DNA from: Oscheius dolichura
Taxonomy: Eukaryota; Nematoda; Chromadorea; Rhabditida; Rhabditidae
Assembly: GCA_932521035.1 (NCBI GenBank)
Contig: OW051497.1
Coordinates: forward strand, 6,696,001 to 6,760,000
Reading direction: 5' to 3'
Length of the DNA: 64,000 bases
Shown: positions 35,490-48,300 of the stretch, in pieces
Layout: every line of letters starts with the position of its first letter
Position numbering within the stretch: the first letter of the stretch is position 1
The notes under the pieces: generated by a model
What the model saw: only the letters and a program-made list of their open reading frames with translations
Told to the model about the DNA's origin: nothing
Databases searched by the model: none
Position numbers and translations under genes: made by a program

Positions 35490-38400
35490 TTAATCAAATA
35501 ATAGCCAAAAAGTCTCCATTACTCCTTTCCCCTGAAACAAAATCTCTAAATAAGAGCCCTGCTATTCCCTTACCTTTATAATGACTTCTCCTCTACTCTC
35601 AGTTTTGTACTCTGAATAATTTGCCAATAAAAGATCATTTGCCTGAGGAGAAAGATGAATATGGCCGGCTAAAGACAATCACATTGCTTTCGGCCATATT
35701 CCTTACCTTTTCCGTTACTTTCCATTCTACTAGCCGTATTCACCGTATCACCGAACAGACAATATCTTGGCATTGTCAGGCCAACAACGCCGGCGACACA
35801 GGGGCCTGTCGTTAATGCGATTAAATCAAAAAGAGGAAACAATCACCTGAATGCATTCCGATGCGAATGTTCACTGTCTCGCTGGGTAAATGAGGAACTC
35901 GAAATTTGACAAGGGCTTTGAGCAGGGCAATAGACATGCTGGCTATCTCCTAAAATATCCTAGAGTTTAATTTCCTAGAAATAGGTACTTTGACATGGGC
36001 ATTTCCGTTTCTATGGGGTAAACCAGACACACATAAATAGCCGTCCCCAATTGTTTCCACTTTGTAAGCATCATGTTCGTCAATTATACTGTCAAAGATA
36101 GTGTAGAGTTCGTTCAGGAGCGTCACAACCTATCAAATATTGAGTTGCTCTAATTGGGTTCTTTTAACCTGTAGAGGAGTGCATTTGCTCGCCAAGGTGG
36201 TAAAGCTAACGACATCTGAAAAGAATATTGTCACGTTGTCGAAGGTTTCAGGTTGCACAGTCTGTCCCAGTTTCAACTTCTCCGCCACTTGTCTGAAACC
36301 GCACATGTTTCATTTTTGTGATTAAGAGATTACTTAGGTAGCATTCGATACAGTAGGATATCGCTCTTCTTCTTCTCTTCGACCAATTCTTTTGTCCGCT
36401 CTTCTACCTCTGTCTCCAAAGTGGTGGCGTATTGTTCCAAAACGTTAAATACGTGATCCATGAGGTTGTCGCTTCGACTAAAAACAAACACCTCTCTCCC
36501 CATGTTGAGGTCGCTGTTACCTGCCGTGATTCATGTTTCTCAACAAGCTCTTAATTGTGCCAATATCTGGACGGCTTTTAGGATCTTCTTCCCAGCAGTC
36601 GCGGCACAATGCCAACTGCAAGCTCTTCTTCTTATTGTAAGAAAAGTCTTACCAATGCAGGATTAATATCAATCGATTCGTGAGGCTCCAAGTTTGGCCT
36701 CATCTTCGTCCTTCCACCTTTCTTGACCATAAAAATGATTTCTAAATTTATTGTACTCTTCCAGAACAGGCTTCATACCATCAGCATCTTCTTTGCGGTT
36801 CTCCAGATCCCAAGCTCGTGTTCTCGCCACCATTGCAGAGATAAGTATAGCAATACTTAAAACTGTATGTCATGCGCACTTACCACCTCTTACCTGTAGA
36901 TATCTCCTTCTTTTGTACCATTCATGTTCAATGTATCTCTCAAAATTTCAGGGGCAGTGTATAATTGGACTGGAGAGGATTATTCAACCACTGAATGTGT
37001 TACTGTACCTTCGTCACTTCTTTTTTCAAGTTCTCGGATGAAGGGAATACCATAGGCGGAGATTTTGACCTGCCAGCGGTCACTGACCAGACAAGACGCT
37101 GCCGTCAAGTAGCCGTGGTATTGGATAAAAGAGTTGTGGAGAAATTGCATACCCTGGATAGGAAAATTTTTGCTTTTGGAGCAAAGCTTACATTGACAAT
37201 ATCTTTTATAAGACAGTACACAAAGAAACCGTCCATGTTGATCGAACTCTTGGTTATGACATCCTACAAATCATTAAAATGATCTACGCCCGATGCTTAC
37301 TCTGATACTTCCTCGGGCACAGTACTTCCAGCAAGCCAAGTAGATTGGTCCGTCGATTGACAACCCAACGAATCTGTTAGCATTCTCGTGGTCAACTTCG
37401 CGAAGCTGTAAAAGATTTGACCTGTCTATTGGATAAAAGCATACTTTTCGTAAATGTGCTTGGTCATCTTTCGTTAGAGCAGGTCTTCTGTCGTGCTTTT
37501 CAGCAGCAATAGGTTCCTTTAAATAAGAATGTGGAGAAGGTTAAAGCAGAACCTTTTCATAAGTGTAAAAAGCGTAGTGTTGAGTTTCCAGGCGACTTTC
37601 CAGTGTCACCTTAGTGGAAGTCGTGCTGGGGCCGCTTTGTAAAGAATGCATCGACTCGATTGCATTCTGGAAACTGTGGGGGAAATTGTGTTGTGCCTAT
37701 ACCTTGTTGGTCATCTTAACCAATGCATTAAACGGTATTTGCCACATTCTATTCATTCGTTCTTGTTCATGTGATCTTTGCCTAGGATGAAAATTGCGTT
37801 GATGCAAAGCCTCATGCCAAACCTCAAAGACATGTAAACGGCCAGGACTGCGGCTAGGATTGTAGTGCATACTATCAGCGCACCAACAATGACAATCCAC
37901 AAATAATCTCTGACAAAGTTGGGAGGACAGTTATTTCCTTTAAAAACTTATTTAACAGCATTAGGAAAACTACCATTGTATCCACAGATTGGAACATAAT
38001 TTGGTTTCTTCCCGCCATATGCATAAAAAATGGTCTTTTCCGAATCAATCACTTGAGAACCGTTCTAAAATGAGGTTTACTGGCATCTATGGCGTTTGTA
38101 CTATGACTCCAGCACATACAGAGATGGTAGAGATGACCATCTCATTAGCCGCAGCATCCATGGTCACCCAGTTCATGACGGGACATCTTCTTCCATCCGA
38201 TCCAATGATGACATGACCAGACATTCCTATTACTGTTTTGACCGGGCAAACGCGTTCCCCCACCTTCAAATTCATCCGTTACCGTATTCAATAACCTTGT
38301 CCCGTTCATCCAGTCATCTGGTTCTTCCATTAGTGTCTTATTCAAGTTTCTAAAGTACAGATAGGTCACATCATGCAGTTGATCGGCGTATTCAGCAGCC

Positions 38401-39797
38401 TGAAGTGTGTGTTACTGTCATATCTGATAGCTTTACATCATCAGGGCAATCGTTACAATTGTAAGGCGGTAATTTCATGCGACGGACTATATCTTTCTTG
38501 AAATCTGCTTGAGTTTTATAGTCGACCGATGCGTAGACAACCTGAAACAAGAACAGATCTGAATAAGGCGTGTGCTCACTGCGAATGTCCTCTTGAAAGC
38601 GTTCTTCACCTCTTGATCCTTTCCATCAGGGGTACTTGAAGTATCTTTCCAAGCCGGTGTCGCTTCTCCACTTGAGCTGATGTCTGCTCAATGGTTTGTT
38701 TCTTTTGTCTGCCCTTTTATTCACCATAATAGGCTGTTTTCGATGCAGCAAAGATATAAACCCATTCATCGCTAACCATTCCATTCTCCACAGCTGCCAG
38801 CATAATATTTCGACGATATTCAAAGATATCCGGCAAGCATATAACAACAACTATAAAAAGAGTATTAATAAAGAGCGATTAGGGTTCGAGTCACTTCTCG
38901 CTCTATTACGAAGCCGTGCCAATTGCGTTTTGAAGGCGGTCACAGTGAAGTCCGTGATGATAATATTAATGGTAATGCTGGTGTCATTGGAAGCGTCTGC
39001 TTGCGCCTAAAATTAGGTTTACTCTCGGGGACAAGCGTGTATACCTGAATATCTGAAGCCACATAGTTACATTTGTTGTCGTTTGAAGCAAACAAGGCGA
39101 ACTCAGCCCATTGGTAGACACCCAGGATTTGAGTGACAGCTGTAGCTACTCTGAAAACGCCTTCCCAATCCTTGTTGGCTTCTAAACATACGTATCAGAT
39201 GTTGGAGCAATTGTAATGGTCGTGGGATATCTTGTGGTGTCTGTAAGTTGGGAAGAGGTAGCCAGCCCCCAAGTATACAGAGCGATGTTGTAGTAACCAG
39301 TTAAAACCGCGGAAACAAGGGAATCTAGGAACACATTTGGACGCCCGAGAGAGAAAATACCTCTGTTACATACGGGTCCAATGATTGCACTAACATTGTA
39401 GTCCAGAATGAATTCTGCAGTAATTCCAGCGGCCTCTGACTCAATGCAGTCGTCGAACATGGTGAAAAACCTAACAACTACCCGAAGATCTCGATTGAAA
39501 CTAACTCTACGTCAACATTATTGATCAGGCTTTCATTGTAAACCCTTTCCATAGCTATCTGGATAGCGGAAGCACTTCCCTAAAATTATCTCAATGCAAG
39601 AAGCAAAGGTCAGCAACCTGGTACCCAACATATTGCTGATAAGCGGAGCTGTTTCTCAGAGCAATAATACCGACTTTCAGCTGTAGGCGGGAGTTGATAA
39701 ATTGGGCACCCGCTCCACAAAATAATGTTATTATTACCTAAAAAGGGGTCTGACTCTTAGCTAATAAACCTACCACAGTGCGAAACAAGGAAGACAT
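35490..39797 (-). CDS. Receptor-type guanylate cyclase (gcy family)
   Basis: The ATG at 39797-39795 directly follows an acceptor AG; the stop is 35492-35490. The protein opens with a signal peptide ([19 protein letters not shown]). An extracellular ANF-receptor ligand domain follows ([37 protein letters not shown]), then a membrane helix ([20 protein letters not shown]), a kinase-homology region and a coiled-coil linker. The catalytic domain is complete: [20 protein letters not shown] (metal Asp), [14 protein letters not shown] (guanine-selecting Glu, metal Asp), [35 protein letters not shown] (specificity Cys, transition-state Asn/Arg). It should make cGMP in sensory or other cells. About 20 short exons. 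A minus-strand AATAAA at 35466-35461 lies next to the stop of the convergent peptide gene. Confidence 0.92.
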
Positions 39798-40123
39798 CTA
39801 ATGTGAGACGGGGGCGTCGATGGCACCAGGCCTTTATTGCCAGAAGCCCGTGTCCGTAATCCCTGCTGATATTGCCTGTTATGTCTTCTTATGACTGTCT
39901 TATGCGATTTTCATAAAGTCAAACTTGGTTGGCAAATGAATCAGGTGACACTTTCATATTTGCATATCCGGCTGGTATTGTCCACTCATGTGTCCATCAT
40001 TAACAGATTCGGATTTGCATAGCTGGTACGGAAGTGTTACAACAATGAAAACAAAGCCTGGAAAATGAAGACAAAAACAGGAAAAAGTATATAATGAAGT
40101 GGAAATCAGTGAGAACATCAACT
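39798..40123. promoter_or_regulatory. Divergent promoter region, gcy (-) and ShK gene (+)
   Basis: This 326-base head-to-head gap holds a TATATAA at 40088-40094, just upstream of the ShK gene. On the minus side the guanylate cyclase ATG follows an acceptor without an obvious TATA box. Confidence 0.45.
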
Positions 40124-41262
40124 ATGAAGTCCGCTTTTCTGTTGCTTGTCGTTGCCCACGGTGCCGCCGCACTCGTTTGTGATCAGAACTCCCGTAAGTC
40201 TTTTAAATGTCTAAATAGCCAAATATTTCTAGTGTGTGACGATGTGATGCCCTGCACCGCTGGCTTGTTCTGTGGACAACCGGTAAGCCTTATAAAGTAC
40301 TTTCTATGACCTTTTAGGACGCCTTGGGGATTGGAAGATGCTGCCTTGATACCGATGCTACTACACCAGGATTCGTTACTCAGTTCCCCATCTTTGGAAC
40401 AACGCGCTTCTCCGGAGCCTGTAACCCGTATAAATTAATGCTTATAGAAGGTTATAGACACCCAATTTCCTAATATGTTCAACACGGGCAATCCCTTCAA
40501 TCCAGGAGCACAGTCGTACCCCGGTGCCTGCCAAGACCTTCCAAACCCAGCCACTGGTGTCTCCGACTGTCATCTGAGGTGAAAAGAACAAAAACACAAT
40601 GACTTGTTGTTTCAGGGCCAATCTATGTTTTGACTCGAATTATTATGAGGTGATGACAAGGCAGTGTCCTCAAACATGCGGGCGGTAACAGCGATCAGTT
40701 AAAGAACACTATAATTTCTTCAGATGTGGAGCCAATGAGTATGGGGGCAGTTCGACGCTTTCCATTTATGGATCTACCCTCTACCCAGGTTTTGAACCAA
40801 TCTCCTTTCCAACAATTATTATCTTTAGGTTCTGGCGGCTGCATTGACCGGGTGAATCCGGCAACCGGGCAATCTGATTGTGCAAGGCAGGCAAACCTTT
40901 GTTTTGATCAGCTCTATCAGTCAGTGCCTGGTGCTGCAATGGCATAATTTGTTTAGAAATCTCATGAAAGTCCAGTGTCCAAAAACTTGCGGGCTCTGTA
41001 CAGGAAGTGGAATTACTTCAGGGATAGGGTTTGGTTTGACCTCGACTCCCGGATACAACCTCTTTACTCAGACCAGACCTATTTCCGGAATTGGTACTGC
41101 GAATTATTCATAAAATAATGTTTTATAGGTGGAAACTGTGTTGATACTGTCAATCCTCGCACTGGAACTTCTGACTGCGGCAATCTGGCCTACCTCTGCA
41201 CACGTTCTGATTATGCCTCATTGATGCGGGTGTCTTGCCCACGCACTTGTAATTTTTGCTAA
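40124..41262 (+). CDS. Secreted protein with three ShK/SXC domains
   Basis: The start at 40124 is preferred over the in-frame ATG at 40094, because a TATATAA box overlaps the earlier ATG and MKSAFLLLVV is a normal signal peptide. A short Cys-rich N-terminal part (CDDVMPCTAGLFCG, IGRCCLDTD) precedes a Pro/Asn/Gly linker. Three six-cysteine ShK (SXC) repeats follow: ACQDLPNPATGVSDC to CPQTCGRC, GCIDRVNPATGQSDC to CPKTCGLC, and NCVDTVNPRTGTSDC to CPRTCNFC at the C-terminus. Each shows the usual D-x-x-x-x-C pattern. Such proteins are abundant in nematode surface coats and secretions; some relatives block potassium channels, but nothing here shows that activity. Stop 41260-41262; AATAAA 41285. Confidence 0.88.
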
Positions 41263-41732
41263 TTGTCCAGTTATAAATATCAACAATAAATTATTCGGGC
41301 TTGTTCCGTTGCACCATATCAGATCTTAGGCCTTATCGCTCAAAAGAAAGGGAGCAAAAGCTGGTACGAGACGGTTCAGTTGGATCCAGTTCACACCGTC
41401 TTATCAGGTGCCCTGTCTAGTAGCCCAGAGAAGAGACAAAGAAAACAACACAACTAATTGACGAGGAGGCCCAAGTATCAGTCAACACGTCAACGTAAAC
41501 TCCTTCATGATAAGTGGCACTAACACGGGGATTACCAAGCCCTCGGGGTGCCTACTGTTGTTTTCTTGGACCCTTCTCTCAACATTAACACGCTCTTTTA
41601 TCAGCTGGCCCTGAGCACTTCCCCAAACGTCTTTTCCCACTCCACCCACACGAGCTTCTCCTTTCTCTCACAACTCTGGTGAAAGTTTTCTTCCTGTAAT
41701 ATTCTCTTCTTCCAATATTCTCTACTGTCAGG
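41263..41732. other. Intergenic: ShK gene to sugar transporter
   Basis: AATAAA at 41285-41290 terminates the ShK transcript. The far end is pyrimidine-rich and closes with an acceptor CAG one base before the transporter ATG. Confidence 0.55.
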
Positions 41733-44228
41733 ATGAACAGAAGATTATTTTATATAGCTACAGTGCATAGTATATTTTCGCAATATGGCGATATATTATC
41801 AGCCGTATTAAATTTAATGAATGTACCTATTAAACAGTGAGTTTCTTCTTGACTTCCCCTTGAAAATCATTTTTCACGGTTTGCTTTATTCCCTAGTTGA
41901 CGCCAGTTACTCTTAAAAAGTGTTGCTTTTCAAACGTTTTGCTCACTTTTAGTTCCCTCATCTATGCAAAAAAGAACAGGAACAATTCTATTCTGTTCAA
42001 AAAATGACGGATAAATAAAAAAAACAATCGATAAAGAACGTTTTCTCTGAAAATATTTGATTACAGACTTCAAAGGACAAAATTTCTATGTTGCAATTCT
42101 AACCAGCGGGAATTTTTTATATCTTGGGTATAAAACGTATTTTAGAAAAAAAAGTGAACATAATAGAAACTTTTATAAAAGTGTTACCTACAATAATCGA
42201 GTATTTTTCAGATTTTTCAATGAAAGTATATCTAATAATTATGGCTCGATTACAACTGAAACGTGAGTTGTTGTTTTTTCACGTCATGTCAGACTTCTCT
42301 CCCCGGAAGCTGTCTGACTTCATCAGATGACTCTCTATCGGTCGGGCCACCTTCTATCTTTCGCACAAGTCCCACTGAAAATAACCAATCAGGCACAGCA
42401 GGCCCACGTGAATGCTTTCCTGTTATTCTTTTGAATGGCGGGGGGAGCTCCTTCGATTGAAATATAAACAGTCACATAAAATCAAGTGATGTAAAATCTA
42501 ATCATGTTTATTTAGATTCGAGATGGTATTTTCCGTGTCGTCATCATCTATGTTTATTGGATTAATGCTAGGTTTTGCCGCAATGGGCAGCCTTATGGAT
42601 AAATTGGGAAGAAAACAGACGGGTATTTATATTAGGTAAACAGCCACCTGACCAAATTATCTCGGAGTTGTAGAGGATGCTTGGCAATCTTGGGCAGTGT
42701 CTGTATGGCTGCCTCAAAACTTACCAACCGATGTGAATTGTATATCCTGGGACATATAATCGCCGGATTTGTGAATGCCCTGAAAGTTGTTCTGATCATC
42801 TACGTGGCGGAATGTTCTCCTGACCATAACCGAGGGGTGATTTCAATGGCTATCAACTCTGGGTCTGTCATCGCCGTGATGATTGTCACACCCCTTTGCC
42901 TCCCAACAATGATGGGGACCGATGAACTATGGTAATTCTGAAGATCACTCCCTATACACATGTAAACACAGGTGCTTTCTTCCATTCCTCTGCGCTGGAA
43001 TGGCTGTTATTCACATCTGTATATCAAACAACTTCCCTCAAAGTCCGAAACAGTTGTACATACAGTATGATCAAGAGAAGGAGGCGAGAAACTCCCTAGA
43101 GTTCTATTATAATGACCAAGAGGAAATTGGTACAAACGCATTCCTCTCTTCAAGTAAACTGTATTTCAGATGAAAAACTGATCGAGATGGAAATGGAAAA
43201 GAAGTTCCAATCAGGAAAGAGTGCCTCCATTTTCCATGTGTTGAAGCACAAAAAGGATAGGTAGCCTTCCTTCCCAGTTTACCTTTCAAACTTACAAATT
43301 TAGAAGAGTTCTAATTTTGGTCTTGGTGTGTGCCTTCGTTCCAGTATTTTCAGCGGTTAATATCAAACTGCCCTATTTGGTCTCTCTTTTAATCAGCTTT
43401 GGTCTCAATCAAACCCAAGTCAGCGAATAAGAGAAGGGAAAAAAGTTAATAATTAATTTAGGCAACCACGGCCATGATGGTGATTAATGGGGCATCGCTG
43501 CCAGTCTCTTTTATAGCACCATATTTGATTAATCGTTTAGGAAGGTAGGGCGAACACATTAATGATGATTACCGCTCCATCCAGGCGGCCTCTTTTTGTC
43601 GGAATCGCTGTTCTCTGCTCAATTGAATGGCTCTTTTTCGCCTTTGCTCAAACCTTACTGGATAATAACACTGAGGTTCTGACTAATAATAGAGTTGTAC
43701 GTGACCTCAGAACTTTTTAGGTTCGGGTAATTTGTTGGTTGAGTGCTTGTGTTGCCGCGGTCATAGGGCAATCGGCCATTAATCTCGGCCTGCTCATCAT
43801 GTCCCCGATTCTGATTTCTGAAATATGTCCTCATCATACACGAGCAGTCATTTCACAGGTTTGAGCCTGTCCAGCTCGTCCAGACTTTTCCTCTTTTTCA
43901 GTTTACTCAAGTCGTTCCCATAGCCTTTGCTGTGGTGAATGTTGCCTTTTTCCCAACATATCGTGCGATTCTCGGAGCGTCTGCCTTCATCCTCTTTGCT
44001 ATTGGCTGCGCAATACTTGCCGTCGTGCTTAACATTTTGGTTAGTACTAGATTGGAATCTCATGGCGATTAAATTTCTCAGATGGTCAATGAAAGATGTA
44101 AAAAGGGGTCCATCATGGGAAGGTCGACCTCTCATCTTTTACGCAGACAATCAAGCGCTACGCCTCCTCCCAGCTATGGTAGCTTGGAGTCTTTAGAATC
44201 TCATGCTACTCTTCATCTCCTCGCCTAA
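41733..44228 (+). CDS. GLUT-type (MFS) facilitative sugar transporter
   Basis: Exon 1 (41733-41836, start one base after an acceptor) and exon 2 (42212-42262) join as NLMNVPIKQFFNESISNNYG, the first helix and glycosylated loop typical of GLUT proteins. Exon 3 (from 42516) continues MFIGLMLGFAAMGSLMDKLG then RK, the conserved loop 2-3 motif. Further blocks are YILGHIIAGFVNALKVVLII, VAECSPDHNRGVISMAINSG, YLVSLLISFGLNQTQ, LINRLGRRPLFVG and MSPILISEICPHHTRAVISQ. The expected C-terminal PETKG motif is not seen; the last exon encodes a Ser/Pro-rich tail (SSATPPPSYGSLESLESH) and stops at 44226-44228. Twelve helices are expected. Intron 1 (375 bases) is longer than its neighbours. AATAAA at 44258. 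Confidence 0.85.
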
Positions 44229-44855
44229 GGCTTTCACCTGTCTGTACATAATTGCAAAATAAATATATTGTAGTCTTAATGAACTTGTGGGGCGCACTTC
44301 TGTTGAACATTGTTCAGCTGTAAATTTAGCAAGCCTCCCTCACATACCTCTAAAACGACAACAATTTAGCCTGTAATAAAATTAGTTTCACCTCATTGAC
44401 CCGTGGTCGCTATCGTTTCAAAGTGGAAGCTGGGACCCCTCTCGTGATGTCATAAAACCTGCATCTGGTGGCTTATGAGAGTCCCGTCATTCTCTAACTT
44501 GATGATCTTCTCCTCTTCATCAAAGATCCATAGTTTCATTACCTTCAACTATGTATAATTCGCCTTGTTGCAACACGTATTGTCTGAGACATTTGAAGAC
44601 CACTATGCATAATTCAATTGACACAACATCCAATTGTCATTTGCTTTCTTTCTCATTCTCTTTCCTCATTACCCATTCCCCCACCGTCCCTCGAATTCCT
44701 CTCCCTGTAATCGAAACAAAACCATGAGTAAAATGTAGACCTCATCGATACAAGTTTCACATTACTAATCACACGTCTATGTCATCCTCGTCGGCTCAAA
44801 TTTCTCCCTACGCCTTTTAATAATATAGAGATTTTATTGCAGGGTCTACTGCTAA
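44229..44855. other. Intergenic: sugar transporter to small secreted protein
   Basis: Contains AATAAA at 44258-44263. The remainder is pyrimidine-rich on the plus strand with no exon chain. A splice-acceptor tract ends about 13 bases before the next start codon. Confidence 0.5.
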
Positions 44856-45330
44856 ATGAGCGCAAGTCGTTCTTTTTTATTGGTATGTTTACTAGTTGTG
44901 AACATTTTAGCCAGCAGCAGTGAAGAAGAAGACGCCAAGGACTTGGGTAAGTTCTTATGAAATTATATAGACAAAGAGAGTATAGAATTCGACAAATGTG
45001 ATCTGCTGTTCGACTGTTATATGCACAACCGATGTCCTCCCAACCTTGACGACGCGTGTTGGGAGAAGTTTAGCAGTCTCTTGAAAGGTACACTAAGCTC
45101 CTAGACAATGACAATTAAACCTTTGCAGAGTCATCAAGCTCGCTGGCAGATAAGAGATCAGGAAAGGTAAAACTGAAGACAATTCTGCTGGGAAGTTATC
45201 TCCATCGAATGGGATAGAGATTTCACTACGCATAGCTAATTGTCTGTCTATAAATTGTTGTGTCCACTAGATGTTGCGACGACGTTTACAAAAGTTTACT
45301 CATAAAGCAAAGAATAAAAAATACTCATAA
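44856..45330 (+). CDS. Small secreted cysteine-containing protein
   Basis: Exons 44856-44946, 44971-45087, 45129-45166 and 45271-45330 give about 101 residues. The signal peptide is MSASRSFLLVCLLVVNILAS, followed by an acidic stretch (SSEEEDAKDL), a Cys motif (KCDLLFDCYMHNRCPPNL, then DDACWEKF) with four cysteines, and a very basic C-terminus (MLRRRLQKFTHKAKNKKYS). The first intron is only 24 bases if the strong GTAAGT donor is used. A weaker in-frame donor 30 bases earlier would give a 54-base intron and drop the acidic run. No family is recognised. An AATAAA occurs inside the last coding exon, and the stop is 28 bases from the convergent nidogen stop. Confidence 0.6.
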
Positions 45331-45358
45331 CGTTTGTGCAGATCATTTGGTAAGTGGT

Positions 45359-48300
45359 TTAGCAACCTTTGGCAGCGACATTTTCCGGACATTCACACTT
45401 CACTCCTTCGTTCTGGCTGGGAAGACACAGGTATTTACAGCCTCCATTGTTGTCGGCACAGGGAGATGTTGCTAAAGATTTGTGACTTTTAAGAAAAAGA
45501 GGAATGTGGCTTACGTCCTGGGCAGGTCTTAGGAATGCTGAGGATACCGTAAACTTTTCCTGAACCGCCTAATGAGATGGGAAAGGAGGAGTAGCCCTCT
45601 CCATAGACACCAACAGTGTGAATTCTGTTGCTGAAAATAAAGAAATTGCTGCACATTCAAATGATTCTCTTACTCTTTCCAGTCGGTCCAATAGAACCTC
45701 TGCTCATTGTCGTGAGTGATACCGAAAGGATATTCCAATGGCGCGTGGACCACTCGTCGATTGTTTCCATCGAATCCGATGCAGGACAGACGATGGCTTC
45801 CAGCATCCACCCAACAGAGCTCCCTTCTATTGGGGAGTACTGTAATTCCATTGGGGAGATGAATATCCTGGTTGATGAAGATCTATAATCCCATAATTTT
45901 ATGCATAACTTGCAATGAGAACCTTATTATTTTGGCCATCCATGTCCACTCTCCCAATTATGGGGTTTTCTCGATGCCAGTCAGTGTAATAAACATGCCT
46001 AGGAAGGAAAGCATCAATTCATCAAATGATGTTTTACCTTCCATACAGATCCAAGGCCACAGCTCGGGGATTCACCAACCCTTCCGTGACCAGGGCTTTC
46101 TTGTATTTTCCATCAAGAGAAGCCACCCCGACTTCATCATTCAGTGAGTCGGCGTAGTAGACGTTCCGGGAGGACCAGTCAACAGCTATCCCCTCTGGAC
46201 TGTTCAAATCCTCAGCGTAGAAAACCTTTTGTTCGGTTCCATTGAGAGAAGCAGACCGGATCGAATGTCCTAGACATGGAATATTTGATAGTTGACACTA
46301 TTCTCTTACCAGAAATATCAGACCAAACAAGGCGCTCCTGCTCACAATCGAAATCAAGCCCAACGGCAATGTGATGGGGAATAACAATGAGCTAAAGACA
46401 CATTTTGATCTATTTGAGAGTGGGTGTTAACCTGTTTGCCAGGAATATCTGCTTTCGTCCCTCTCTGGAAGATGGCCATTCCTCTGGCTACAAAGAGTGT
46501 TTCCTTCCTGTTCTCAGAATCAGCTGGAAATAAATAACCTAAATCAAAGACTAATCAAGTTGTCCTACGGGCGCATGTTCTCCCATTTCCATGGTAGCCG
46601 TAGTGGCAATTGCAAACATACTGTCCACCCTCTCCGGGAACGCACTCGGCATGGGAATCACAAATGGAACGATCATCCAAACAGGAGGCTAGAAAAATTG
46701 AATCAAAATTAAAGGAAGGAACTCTACTTTGGGGATAGCAAAGCTGCCCATTTCCTTGGAATCCTGCGTTACATTTGCATTGGAAGGCCCCCGATGTGGG
46801 AGATTGGGCACAGTGAGCATGAATAGAGCAGTCTGTACAACGGGGAGTGTCTACAATTGTTCGATGACTCCGCCATTCTTTTTGCCTTACCCTGGACATC
46901 GCAACGTGTTTGTCCGTCTCCAACTGATCCTGGCTTGCAAATGCACACGTGAGTATTCTGTTCCTGGTGGAACACGCATTGTGCATTGGCATGACACATC
47001 CTTGGGTTATTGTGACAATTGCTGACGCCGCCGTGGGGAACGCAGTTCACTCCGTCTCCTGTAAATCCGTGCACACACTTGCAAACGTATGCCGCCTCCT
47101 CATTTCCATAGACACATTCGGCATTCTGATGACAAGCTCTCGGATCGTGAGGGTTACACTGATCTGAAGTTACTAGGCCGTAATAGTTTGAGTGTAATTT
47201 TACCCGACGCTATACACGAGTTGACGCCATCGCCTCGAAATCCTGGGAGGCATTCGCAAATATACTCGTCTCCAACTTCCCCCGCAACACAATGAGCACT
47301 CCTGTGGCAATCCTGCTGTTCACGACAAGTTTGGGGCTTTGCTGGAAGAGAGGATGATTGAGTAAAAAGGGAAATTTACCTGGAGAACCTTCCCAATTGG
47401 TCGCTCCACTGTGGGTCTTGACACATTGCTGCCCAGTCCCAGTGAATCCTTCATAGCATTCGCAGCGATATTTTCTATTGTGGGAGTCATAGACACATTG
47501 AGCATTAGAATCACAATTATTCAGCCGATCGCAGCCGGGCTGTTCCACTAAAAAGAAAAATAAAAGGATAAGAGAGAAGTAAGCTCACGAGGAGGCAAGG
47601 CGACTCCAAGGTCGGTCTTGGTACAATACTTTCCATCTCCAGAGTAGCCGGACTGGCAGACACATCGGTAAACTCCTTCCTGGTCGATTCTTTCAAAGAC
47701 GCAGTCAGCAAATTGGTGGCAATTTCGAGTGACATCACAACCAGTAGAGAGAGTTCCGACTTCTAAATCGGGATTTACTGTAACACCTGTAAGAGTACCA
47801 TGAGATTCTGGAGCAGAACAGTGAACTCCATCCCCAACGAAGGGTTCAGTACAGGCGCAACGGTAGTAGCCTAACTGGTTACTGTATTGGCAGCTTCCAT
47901 GCTCCGAACATTCATCATGTGACCGGCAGACAGTTCCTTAAAGTGACGGTATCACACGCTCCAGTGTGAACAATTTCGGGGAGCGCTTACTCATATGTGC
48001 ATTCGTTTATGTATGCATTTTTACAATTTTTTGAGCTTCTATTCATTTTTGCTTTGCCGACCTCAAATTACTATAAAACAGTTTGGAAAATATGTAAATG
48101 TAGTGAAATGTGGAAGAAAAAAAGCAAAATTGAATTCGATTTCGCGAAAATAATGCCTTCGGAATCCATAAATTTGTTTTTCGCTGAATTATGTTTTAGT
48201 TCATATACCAAATTGTTCCTTATAATTTACTTAATTTCTTGCAATAAAAATCACAAAAGAAAACGCAAGAAAAGACTTGCTATAACAGAAACTCACATAA

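Noticed and set aside
46729-47025. Plus-strand frames across the nidogen EGF exons
   Set aside because: They are the antisense of Cys-rich EGF exons; the minus strand gives continuous, spliced domains.
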